A DNA stretch of 6,418 nt. It comes from an uncultured Clostridia bacterium. GTDB lineage: Bacteria; Bacillota; Clostridia; HGM11327. The stretch covers positions 1 to 6,418 of the forward strand of contig CAJLXE010000096.1 of the NCBI GenBank assembly GCA_905210525.1. Reading direction: 5' to 3'. A model generated the notes under the pieces. The model searched no databases, was not told where the DNA came from, and was given only the letters and a program-made list of their open reading frames with translations. Below, piece by piece: positions 1-6,286 of this stretch. Numbering within the stretch: position 1 is the first letter of the stretch; every line of letters starts with the position of its first letter. The position numbers were made by a program, and so were the translations under genes.

Positions 1-603
1 AAACGAATGCGGGCGCTCAATGAGGGTTCCCGTGATGACGGTGCCGTTTTGCAGCATGTCCTCCAGGTTCACAAGGTCGCAGTTGTGCATGTGCTGGGCG
101 TAGTAGTCCGTGTCGTGGAAGTGGATGATGCCCTCTTCATGCGCCTTGACGATATCCTCGGGCAAGAGCAGACGGTTCGTCAGATCGCGGCTCACCTCGC
201 CGGCCATATAGTCGCGCTGGGTGGAGTTGACGACGGGGTTCTTGTTGGAATTCTCCTGCTTGGCCTCTTCGTTGTTGCACTCGATGAGGGAGAGAATTTT
301 GTCGTCCGTCGTGTTGCTCTTGCGCACGAGCGAGCGGTTGTAGCGATAAGTGATGTAGCGCTTAGCGACCTCGAACGCGCCGTGCGCCATGATCTGGTGC
401 TCGACAAAGTCCTGGATCTCCTCGACCGTGGGTGCGCGGCCCAGACTCTGGCAGGAGAACTCCACGCTCTCGGCGATGCGCTGGATCTGGACGGGCGTCA
501 TGCGAGCCTCCTCGTCCACAACGTCGTTAGCCTTAGTCACTGCGGCGATGATCTTGACGATATCAAATTCTACTTCTGCGCCGTTGCGCTTGATAACTCT
601 CAT
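1..603 (-). CDS. nrdD: Anaerobic (class III) ribonucleoside-triphosphate reductase, N-terminal part, cut by window edge
   Basis: Reading the minus strand from the ATG at 603-601 gives 201 open codons reaching base 1. Residues 1 to about 93 form an ATP-cone (begins MRVIKRNGAEVEF, ends near RYITYRYNRSLV), the allosteric dATP/ATP domain. The catalytic barrel then starts, with NPVVNSTQRDYMAGEVSRD (122-140), HEEGIIHFHDTDYY (155-168) and MHNC (172-175). These match class III reductases such as E. coli NrdD; Cys175 lies at the first conserved active-site cysteine (Cys79 in phage T4 NrdD, from memory). Family enzymes reduce NTPs to dNTPs in the cytoplasm with a glycyl radical installed by NrdG. The C-terminal radical glycine and any nrdG lie beyond the left edge. 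An AGGAGA ribosome binding site nine bases upstream supports the start. Codons are strongly G/C-ending (Ile ATC, Arg CGC), unlike purA and nadE. Identity is secure; full length is not visible. Confidence 0.95.
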   Translation of the reverse strand, partial: MRVIKRNGAEVEFDIVKIIAAVTKANDVVDEEARMTPVQIQRIAESVEFSCQSLGRAPTVEEIQDFVEHQIMAHGAFEVAKRYITYRYNRSLVRKSNTTDDKILSLIECNNEEAKQENSNKNPVVNSTQRDYMAGEVSRDLTNRLLLPEDIVKAHEEGIIHFHDTDYYAQHMHNCDLVNLEDMLQNGTVITGTLIERPHSF

Positions 604-643
604 GTATTCCCGTCTCCTCTTCTTTTGGTATGTCCTTTACATA

Positions 644-659
644 ACACTATATCTTGTGG
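644..659. promoter_or_regulatory. NrdR box 1 (promoter-distal, in nrdD leader)
   Basis: ACACTATATCTTGTGG matches the known NrdR operator pattern (roughly acaCwAtATaTwGtgt), with 9 of 10 core positions agreeing. NrdR is the ATP-cone, zinc-ribbon repressor of ribonucleotide reductase genes in most bacteria. The box lies downstream of the predicted nrdD transcription start and 16 bp from box 2. Position and partner box make a chance match unlikely. Confidence 0.85.
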
Positions 660-675
660 TGACCTTCATAACTGC

Positions 676-691
676 AAACTAATTATTGCAC
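676..691. promoter_or_regulatory. NrdR box 2 (covers nrdD -10 element)
   Basis: AAACTAATTATTGCAC matches the NrdR core at 8 of 10 positions and starts 32 bp from box 1, leaving a 16-bp spacer. Known NrdR operators are usually pairs with 15-16 bp between boxes, so both lie on the same DNA face. The box contains the predicted minus-strand -10 hexamer, so bound NrdR would block RNA polymerase directly. Confidence 0.75.
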
Positions 692-710
692 ATGAGACTC
701 AACATTGCAA
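682..710 (-). promoter_or_regulatory. Predicted sigma-A promoter of nrdD
   Basis: On the minus strand, TTGCAA (710-705, 4/6 to TTGACA) is followed after 17 bp by AATAAT (687-682, 5/6 to TATAAT). Transcription would begin near 675, giving a leader of about 72 bases. The -10 sits inside NrdR box 2, which fits a repressed promoter. This is a consensus match only. Confidence 0.6.
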
Positions 711-867
711 GTCCTAAGTGCTGAAAAAAGGAAACAATATCAGAGCCTCAACTTTGGACACTATTGACGAAACACCTTGAATGAAGCGGAATAGCGCATT
801 ATTTCAATTTGACGCAAAAATCAACAAGACATAAGTAATGCTAATAATAGCTATGCAAAATTAACTC

Positions 868-896
868 TTTTCATGGGCGGAAAATGTGACTATAAT
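868..896 (+). promoter_or_regulatory. Predicted sigma-A promoter of purA
   Basis: TTTTCA (868-873, 4/6 to TTGACA), a 17-bp spacer, then a perfect TATAAT (891-896). Transcription would start near 903, leaving a leader of about 60 bases. This also argues against any purA start upstream of 903. Confidence 0.6.
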
Positions 897-928
897 AACT
901 CGGTTGAAAAATTTGAGCAGGACTCGCA

Positions 929-953
929 GAGCGGGCCCGCTCCGGATCGGAGG
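929..953 (+). promoter_or_regulatory. purA leader: overlapping hairpins over the ribosome binding site
   Basis: GAGCGGGCCCGCTC (929-942) is a perfect 14-bp palindrome able to fold as a 5-bp stem. Overlapping it, CTCCG (940-944) can pair with CGGAG (948-952), burying most of the GGAGG ribosome binding site (949-953). The two folds share bases 940-942 and so exclude each other. Pairings are read directly; a regulatory role is inference, and the GC-rich patch stands out in an AT-rich gap. Confidence 0.4.
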
Positions 954-962
954 ATCAATACA

Positions 963-2240
963 ATGGCAAATTGCGCGATCGTAGGTATCAACTGGGGCGA
1001 TGAAGGCAAGGGCCGTATGGTCGATATGCTCTCGCAAAAGTACGATATAGTAGTACGTTATCAGGGCGGTAATAATGCAGGACACACTGTTGTAAACGAA
1101 AGAGGCAAATTTATACTCAATCTTCTTCCGTCGGGCATTTTGCGCGATGAAACGGTAAATGTTATAGGCCCGGGCGTTGTTGTGGACGTTGAACATCTTT
1201 GTAATGAGGTCAACAGATTACGTGAAGCGGGTATAGAGGTTACTCCGGAGCATCTTAAAATAAGCGATAGAGCAACGATATGTATGCCCTATCACAAACT
1301 GCTTGACGTTTTGGAAGAGGACAGGCTCAAAGATAAGAAATTCGGTTCCACAAGACGCGGAATAGCACCTGTTTATGCGGATAAATACATGAAAAAGACG
1401 ATACGTATGGGAGATCTGCTCAATCCGGGAACTCTTGCTCAGAAGCTTATTGACATTATGGAATGGAAGAATCTTACAATTAACGGCGGATACAATCATG
1501 AAAAAATAACGGCTGAGGCAATGCTTGAATGGCTTAAGAATTACGGTATGCCGTTTAAGGATTATATAACAAATACTACAAAATATCTTTCGGAAGCGGT
1601 TAAAGATAATAAAAATATTATGTTTGAGGCGCAGCTCGGAGCGCTCAGAGATATTGATTTCGGTATATATCCGTACACATCCTCATCTTCGACTATTGCG
1701 GCTTATGCTCCGATAGGCGCGGGAATTCCGCAGTGCAAGACTGATGAAAGCATAGGCATAATGAAGGCTTATTCCAGCTGCGTGGGAGAAGGACCGTTTA
1801 CGTGCGAGCTTTTCGGCGAAAAGGGCGATGAACTGAGAGAAGCAGGCGGTGAATACGGTGCGGCAACAGGCAGACCGAGACGTGTGGGCGGATTTGATGT
1901 GGTTGCATCGAGATACGGAACGCTTGTTCAGGGAGCAACCTGTATAGCGCTTACAAAGCTTGATGTACTTTCATATCTTGATAAGATTCCCGTGTGCGTG
2001 GCATATGAAATTGACGGCAAGAGAACGGAAGATTTCCCCAACGGAGACGCGCTTGTAAAAGCAAAACCGATATATGAATACTTCGACGGTTGGAAAACAG
2101 ACATTTCGTCATGCAGAAAATTTGAAGAGCTTCCGTTAAATGCTCAAAAGTATGTAAAATACGTGGAAAATGTGATAGGCTGTCCTATAAAATACGTTTC
2201 GGTAGGCGCAGAGAGAGAACAATATATAGAAATGTTCTGA
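963..2240 (+). CDS. purA: Adenylosuccinate synthetase
   Basis: The 425-residue protein has the normal bacterial PurA length. It joins IMP and aspartate using GTP to form adenylosuccinate, the first step from IMP to AMP, in the cytoplasm. The N-terminal loop reads GINWGDEGKG (8-17), with catalytic Asp13, and NNAGH places catalytic His41 exactly as in E. coli. Other family marks are GSTRRGIAP, the substrate loop ATGRPRRVGGFD, and the guanine-recognition segment TKLDVLSYLDKIPV. Asn10 replaces the commoner Gln of the WGDEGKG motif, a mild variant. The start at 963 is chosen because GGAGG lies nine bases upstream and homology begins there; an in-frame ATG at 873 would add 30 unrelated residues and precedes the predicted transcript. 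It has its own promoter and is transcribed away from nrdD. Codon use is AT-leaning, like nadE. Assignment is secure. Confidence 0.97.
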   Translation: MANCAIVGINWGDEGKGRMVDMLSQKYDIVVRYQGGNNAGHTVVNERGKFILNLLPSGILRDETVNVIGPGVVVDVEHLCNEVNRLREAGIEVTPEHLKISDRATICMPYHKLLDVLEEDRLKDKKFGSTRRGIAPVYADKYMKKTIRMGDLLNPGTLAQKLIDIMEWKNLTINGGYNHEKITAEAMLEWLKNYGMPFKDYITNTTKYLSEAVKDNKNIMFEAQLGALRDIDFGIYPYTSSSSTIAAYAPIGAGIPQCKTDESIGIMKAYSSCVGEGPFTCELFGEKGDELREAGGEYGAATGRPRRVGGFDVVASRYGTLVQGATCIALTKLDVLSYLDKIPVCVAYEIDGKRTEDFPNGDALVKAKPIYEYFDGWKTDISSCRKFEELPLNAQKYVKYVENVIGCPIKYVSVGAEREQYIEMF

Positions 2241-2247
2241 TTTTTTT
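2216..2247 (+). terminator. Weak intrinsic terminator at the end of purA
   Basis: AGAACA (2216-2221) pairs with TGTTCT (2233-2238) across an 11-base loop, followed by GA and seven T residues (2241-2247). The stem overlaps the last purA codons and stop. It is short and AT-rich, so it may be leaky and allow some read-through into nadE. Confidence 0.4.
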
Positions 2248-2248
2248 G

Positions 2249-2277
2249 TTGACAAATCGGAATTTATGTATTATAAT
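2249..2277 (+). promoter_or_regulatory. Perfect-consensus sigma-A promoter of nadE
   Basis: TTGACA (2249-2254), exactly 17 bp, then TATAAT (2272-2277): both hexamers and spacing are ideal. The start would fall near 2284, giving a leader of about 112 bases. The -35 begins two bases after the T-run closing purA. So strong a promoter suggests control is exerted after initiation, in the leader, or by an operator there. Confidence 0.85.
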
Positions 2278-2283
2278 TAATAA

Positions 2284-2395
2284 TGTAAAACAAAAACGTT
2301 TACAGGCAGATTTTGACTGTAAACGACTTTCTTTTAAATACACATTTATCAATACGGAATTGATTTGATTTTTATCGATAAAAAGGAGAGTCGTT
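2284..2395 (+). promoter_or_regulatory. nadE leader RNA with competing hairpin and ribosome-site sequestering helix
   Basis: Three structures are readable. Hairpin A: CGTTTACAG (2297-2305) pairs perfectly with CTGTAAACG (2317-2325) over an 11-base loop. Helix B: 2322-2335 pairs with 2382-2395 in 14 uninterrupted pairs (12 Watson-Crick, 2 G-U), covering the ribosome binding site AGGAG (2384-2388) and every base up to the ATG. Hairpin C: ATCAAT (2348-2353) with ATTGAT (2359-2364) around ACGGA, inside the loop closed by B. A and B share bases 2322-2325, so full formation of one disturbs the other. This resembles the expression platform of a translational riboswitch or other leader switch. I recognise no known RNA family, and ligand or trigger is unknown. 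Confidence 0.6.
2369..2384. repeat. 16-bp perfect palindrome before the nadE ribosome binding site
   Basis: TTTTTATCGATAAAAA reads the same on both strands and ends at the first base of the ribosome binding site. It could be a weak hairpin with a TCGA loop that competes for the A residues of helix B, or a DNA operator for a dimeric repressor. AT-rich palindromes also arise by chance. Confidence 0.4.
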
Positions 2396-3130
2396 ATGAG
2401 AGATTACGCGATTGAATTTGAAAAAAGAGTTGATTTTATCAGAAATTTAGTTAAAGAGAGCCATGTGAACGGTATTGTGTTCGGCAATAGCGGCGGCAAG
2501 GACAGCGCGTTGGTAGGAATACTTTGTAAGGCGGCGTGCGACAATACGGTTGGAATAATAATGCCGTGTTCTTCAAAGCGCAATTTCGGTATGGATAAAG
2601 ATGACGGTATGGAAGTTGCCAAACAGTACGGAATAGAAACGAGAGTGGTTGATCTTACTGCACAGAAAGAACTGGCGATGTCTGTATTGTCGGAGGTAAC
2701 GAAGCTGAATGATGCAGCGATTGCAAACATAGCTCCGAGACTCAGAATGATAACGCTTTATGCAATAGCGGCAAGCGAGGGAAGACTTGTTGCGGGAACA
2801 GGCAACAGAAGCGAAGCATATATGGGATACTTCACGAAATGGGGCGACGGTGCGCATGATTTTAACCCGATTTCGGATCTTACCGTAAAGGAAATATACG
2901 AATTTCTTGAGTATCTCAATGCACCGGAATGTATAATTAAAAAAGCTCCGTCGGCAGGACTTTTTGAAGGTCAGACGGATGAGCAGGAAATGGGCGTTAC
3001 ATATGCGGCTATTGATGAGTATTTGCTTAACGGAAAAGCAAATGAACATGATCTTGAGGTTATTAACAAGTTCCACAACAGAAGTGAACATAAGAGAAAA
3101 GGCATAGCTGTTTATAAGAAATTACAGTAA
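2396..3130 (+). CDS. nadE: Ammonia-dependent NAD+ synthetase
   Basis: The 244-residue protein belongs to the N-type ATP pyrophosphatase family and catalyses the last NAD+ step: deamido-NAD+ plus ammonia and ATP to NAD+, AMP and pyrophosphate, in the cytoplasm. The PP-loop is SGGKDSA (32-38). GTGNRSEAYMGYFTKWGDG (134-152) and NPISDLT (157-163) form the conserved substrate region, and PSAGLFEGQTDEQEMG (185-200) is the second NadE signature. No N-terminal nitrilase-type glutaminase domain is present, so it uses free ammonia, unlike the long glutamine-dependent form. Lys35 replaces the usual Ile/Val of SGG(I/V)DS, and residues 57-66 differ from Bacillus or E. coli NadE, suggesting a divergent short clostridial subfamily. 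AAGGAGAG seven bases upstream fixes the start. It has its own consensus promoter, a structured leader and its own terminator. Function is well supported. Confidence 0.93.
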   Translation: MRDYAIEFEKRVDFIRNLVKESHVNGIVFGNSGGKDSALVGILCKAACDNTVGIIMPCSSKRNFGMDKDDGMEVAKQYGIETRVVDLTAQKELAMSVLSEVTKLNDAAIANIAPRLRMITLYAIAASEGRLVAGTGNRSEAYMGYFTKWGDGAHDFNPISDLTVKEIYEFLEYLNAPECIIKKAPSAGLFEGQTDEQEMGVTYAAIDEYLLNGKANEHDLEVINKFHNRSEHKRKGIAVYKKLQ

Positions 3131-3177
3131 TTTTGAGGGCTTTAAGAAGTGCTCCGGTAACACACAAATTTGTTTTG

Positions 3178-3204
3178 AAGAAGACTTGTAAAAGTCTTCT
3201 TTTT
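3178..3204 (+). terminator. Intrinsic terminator of nadE
   Basis: AAGAAGACTT (3178-3187) pairs perfectly with AAGTCTTCTT (3192-3201) around a GTAA loop, with the T-run continuing to 3204. It lies 47 bases after the nadE stop. The T-run is on the plus-strand side, so it serves nadE. Confidence 0.85.
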
Positions 3205-3215
3205 GTATATCGGAC

Positions 3216-3265
3216 AAAAAATACCGCACCGATTTGCTGTTTGGCGATGAATCGGCGCGGTATTT
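3216..3265 (-). terminator. Intrinsic terminator of the ABC transporter gene
   Basis: On the minus strand the arm 3265-3257 pairs with 3227-3219 (9 bp), and after one mismatch 3255-3250 pairs with 3234-3229 (6 bp), closing a 15-base loop. Six T residues (3221-3216 on the minus strand) follow. It begins 34 bases after the ABC stop codon, facing the nadE terminator, so the converging transcripts are insulated. Confidence 0.88.
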
Positions 3266-3298
3266 AAATTTACAGGTAATTGTAAGGATGCTTGATGT

Positions 3299-6277
3299 TT
3301 ATTCTGTTCTGAGTGCAACGACAGGGTCCTTTTTAGCTGCAAGTCTTGACGGAATTATTCCGGCTATAAGGGTCAGGAGCATACTGATTACAACCAATAC
3401 AATGCCGCCCACATAGGGAAGAACCGCTCTGAGGTTTGCAATATCGGTCAGTGCGAATAATATTGCGTTTATGGGTATTGTGAGCAAGAGCGTTACTACT
3501 ATACCTATTACGCCGGCGGTGAATCCAACTATAAGCGTTTCGGCATTGAATACACGCGCTATATCCTGCTTGGACGCGCCTATACTTCTCAGAACACCTA
3601 TTTCTTTTGTTCTTTCAAGTACGGAAATGTATGTTATAATTCCGATCATAATTGACGATACAACAAGCGATATTGCAACAAAAGCTATAAGTACATATGA
3701 AATTGCATTTATTATAGTTGTTATTGAGGACATAAGCAATGCAACATAGTCTGTATATTGAATTTTCATGTCGTCGCTTTCAACGGAATTGTTATATGCT
3801 GTAATAAGCTCCGCAATTTTATCTTTGTTTTCAAATGTATCGGCATATATATTTATTGAACTTGGCGTGTCCTTTGTGACATATCCGAGCTTTTTAAGGT
3901 TTTCGTCATATGTCGATTCCGAATATTCGGAAGGCATATATTCATCGTAAATGTTTGCAAAATCTTTTTCGGTAAGCTCCAGCATATCAAATGACGCGAT
4001 AATCTGTTCTTCTGTCATGGCATTGAGCACGGGCAACATTTTTTCGTTGTATTCAGATTTGATTCTTGCGGCGAGAACGGCAAAAATCATTTGCTGCTTA
4101 CGTTCGGCGTCAAGCGTATCTATATACTTCAATGCCTGTGCTTCGTCTATCTGATATTTCGTTACAATCACGCTTACAAGCATTGCCTGAATGTCATCTT
4201 CACTCATTGCCCCAATGTATGCCGATATTTGCTGCTGCAGATATTCTTCTGTGGGAGAAGACATTATTGTCTTGTATAAGTCGGCTTTTTCTTTCTGTGA
4301 CAAAGTGTTGAAATATGCCTTTATTTTTTCGGCTTTTTCTGTCTCGGTCAGTTCTTTTTCTTCAAAATCGGAAGGCTTGAACGGAAGTCCTGTTACAACA
4401 TCGATAGTTTTATCGGCAAGCTGTTTTATTAACATTGGGCTTTCGTTTGTTTTTTCTATAACTTTGTCAGTCAAAGCACTTGTGTATGCTACCGCACCCG
4501 AAAGCATTGATGATGAGGCATCTTCGTTTGCACGTATGATTCCGGATATTTTTAAGGGTATTCCGACGCTTTCGTTGTTATACAATATTGCAAGTCCGGC
4601 TTGTGTGTCGGCAATATTTTTATATGTTCCGTCAGATTGCTCCTGATAAAACTCGGTTGAAAGTATGAGCTTAAAGAATGCTTCGTCGCCTTCTTTCCAT
4701 ATAAAGCTTTCGTAATCCCACGGACCGTATTTGACATCAACCTGCTGTTGCTGGGACATAGCTTTGTATATTTCCATCATCTGATCCTTGGTTATAAGGC
4801 CGAGCGCATACAGAACGAGATCGCTGAGTTCGTTATTTTTGTTGACTATAAGAACGACTTCATCATACGCCTGAGGCCAGCTTCCGGCTACAAGGTCGTA
4901 TTGCTCCTTAAGAACATCGCTTACAAGCTCTCCGTTTTCACCCGGAAGCATTTGCGTCCATATGTCCATATTTGTCATATTGGACATATATGCCGTGGAC
5001 ATTCCGGCAGAAGCATACAGCGACTCTATCAATGCCATTATGTCCGATTTTACTATTTCGCTGTTGGCATCTTTGGTATATACATTCATATTGTATTCGT
5101 AAAGATACTGTATAGACGATGCGTACTTTTTGAAATCGGGATTGCTTTCTATATATTTTTTTAAGGCTTTGAGGTCATTATTGTTTGTTTTTGCCGAGTT
5201 GAACGAGTTTACAAGGTCGAACATTATAGAATTGAGATATACCTTGTCATTATCGTGCTGCGGATTTTCGGAATCTTTGTCAATGCCCATAAATGTATTT
5301 ATCAGTGCGGACATATCGGTGGTTTCGCTTTTTATGGTAATGGGGTAGCTTGAAAGCGTATCTCTCTGCACATAATTTATATAGTTCTGAACTCCGTTTG
5401 AAACAGACATTATGAGAGCAATTCCTATTATGCCTATGCTGCCGGCAAACGATGTAAGCAAAGTTCTTGCTTTCTTTGTCATAAGGTTATTTATACTGAG
5501 AGACAAAGCCGTAAAAAATGACATACCTGTCTTGGCTTTTTTGCGTTCTTTTTTAATCTCTTTTTTGGAAAGAGATGTTTTTTCGGTTTTTTCGGGAGCT
5601 TTATACGGATTTGAATCATCTACGACATTTCCGTCGAGAAGGCGGATTATTCTTGTGGAATAGCACTGTGCCAGCTCGGGATTGTGCGTTACCATTATGA
5701 CAAGGCGATCCTTTGCAACTTCCTTAAGAATATCCATTATCTGTATGCTTGTTTCGGAATCAAGCGCACCTGTGGGTTCATCTGCAAGAAGAATATCCGG
5801 ATCGTTCACAAGAGCTCTTGCTATTGCAACTCTCTGCATCTGACCTCCTGACATTTGATTTGGCTTTTTATTTATCTGGTCACCGAGGCCTACTTTGGTA
5901 AGTACATCTTTTGCGCGTTTTTTTCTTTCCGCTTTTGACACGCCGGATAAAGTGAGCGCAAGTTCAACATTCGCCAAAACCGATTGATGCGGTATGAGAT
6001 TGTAATTCTGGAATACAAATCCTATGGAATGGTTTCTGTATGAATCCCAGTCGGAATCGGTAAATTCTTTTGTGGATTTGCCGTTTATGAATAAATCTCC
6101 GCTTGTGTATCGGTCGAGACCGCCTACAATATTCAGCAGAGTTGTTTTGCCGCATCCGGACGGGCCGAGTATTGATACAAATTCGTTTTTACGGAACTCT
6201 ATGTTTATACCTTTGAGTGCCGCAACCGTTGTATCGCCTGCCGCATATTCCTTTACAATATTTTTCAGTACAAGCAT
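3299..6277 (-). CDS. Fused ABC transporter ATPase and FtsX/MacB-type permease
   Basis: This 992-residue membrane protein combines both ABC half-transporter parts. Residues 1 to about 222 are a LolD/MacB-class ATPase: Walker A GPSGCGKTT (38-46), Q-loop Gln90, signature MSGGQMQR (142-149), Walker B ILLADE with Asp166 and Glu167, D-loop ALD and switch His198. A lysine-rich linker (about 230-250) leads to membrane segment 1 (about 273-293), a very large extracytoplasmic domain (about 295-855), then three segments near 860-884, 914-940 and 956-976. ERTKEIGVLRSIGASKQDI (888-906) is the hallmark FtsX-domain loop. The order is that of MacB, but the outer domain, about 560 residues, is far larger than MacB's roughly 220 and is acidic and helix-rich around 600-800. 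Such proteins couple cytoplasmic ATP use to outer-face movement (mechanotransmission) and probably dimerise. Substrate unknown: peptide efflux, lipoprotein or envelope work are options. AAGGAG nine bases upstream supports the start. No neighbouring sensor kinase or partner is visible. Confidence 0.9.
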   Translation of the reverse strand: MLVLKNIVKEYAAGDTTVAALKGINIEFRKNEFVSILGPSGCGKTTLLNIVGGLDRYTSGDLFINGKSTKEFTDSDWDSYRNHSIGFVFQNYNLIPHQSVLANVELALTLSGVSKAERKKRAKDVLTKVGLGDQINKKPNQMSGGQMQRVAIARALVNDPDILLADEPTGALDSETSIQIMDILKEVAKDRLVIMVTHNPELAQCYSTRIIRLLDGNVVDDSNPYKAPEKTEKTSLSKKEIKKERKKAKTGMSFFTALSLSINNLMTKKARTLLTSFAGSIGIIGIALIMSVSNGVQNYINYVQRDTLSSYPITIKSETTDMSALINTFMGIDKDSENPQHDNDKVYLNSIMFDLVNSFNSAKTNNNDLKALKKYIESNPDFKKYASSIQYLYEYNMNVYTKDANSEIVKSDIMALIESLYASAGMSTAYMSNMTNMDIWTQMLPGENGELVSDVLKEQYDLVAGSWPQAYDEVVLIVNKNNELSDLVLYALGLITKDQMMEIYKAMSQQQQVDVKYGPWDYESFIWKEGDEAFFKLILSTEFYQEQSDGTYKNIADTQAGLAILYNNESVGIPLKISGIIRANEDASSSMLSGAVAYTSALTDKVIEKTNESPMLIKQLADKTIDVVTGLPFKPSDFEEKELTETEKAEKIKAYFNTLSQKEKADLYKTIMSSPTEEYLQQQISAYIGAMSEDDIQAMLVSVIVTKYQIDEAQALKYIDTLDAERKQQMIFAVLAARIKSEYNEKMLPVLNAMTEEQIIASFDMLELTEKDFANIYDEYMPSEYSESTYDENLKKLGYVTKDTPSSINIYADTFENKDKIAELITAYNNSVESDDMKIQYTDYVALLMSSITTIINAISYVLIAFVAISLVVSSIMIGIITYISVLERTKEIGVLRSIGASKQDIARVFNAETLIVGFTAGVIGIVVTLLLTIPINAILFALTDIANLRAVLPYVGGIVLVVISMLLTLIAGIIPSRLAAKKDPVVALRTE

Positions 6278-6286
6278 TCTTAAGTA

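Larger units (their letters stand above)
604..962. other. Divergent nrdD-purA intergenic region
   Basis: This 359-base gap has no convincing gene; open frames crossing it are antisense to nrdD or an upstream extension of purA. The left third (604-710) carries the minus-strand nrdD promoter and two NrdR boxes. The right part (868-962) carries the purA promoter and a short leader with a GC-rich palindrome. I see nothing clear in the AT-rich middle (about 711-867); TTGACG motifs at 764-769 and 809-814 lack good -10 partners. Confidence 0.8.

Noticed and set aside
7..717. Long plus-strand open frame of 236 codons
   Set aside because: It is antisense to nrdD, whose ATP-cone and reductase motifs are unmistakable; the plus frame is a by-product of GC-rich codons and shows no known motif.
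764..814. TTGACG motifs as alternative purA promoters
   Set aside because: No acceptable -10 element lies 16-18 bp downstream of either motif; the 868-896 promoter is better.
873..962. Upstream in-frame ATG giving purA 30 extra residues
   Set aside because: The added residues have no PurA homology, the start overlaps the predicted promoter, and GGAGG sits correctly before the ATG at 963.
2283..2288. ATG-TAA minimal upstream reading frame in the nadE leader
   Set aside because: It lies at or before the predicted transcription start and has no ribosome binding site, so it is unlikely to be translated.
3164..3173. ACAAATTTGT palindrome after nadE
   Set aside because: Short, AT-rich, and next to a clear terminator; probably chance.
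4748..5164. Plus-strand open frames within the ABC gene
   Set aside because: They lie opposite a continuous 992-codon reading frame with clear family motifs and have no convincing ribosome binding sites.
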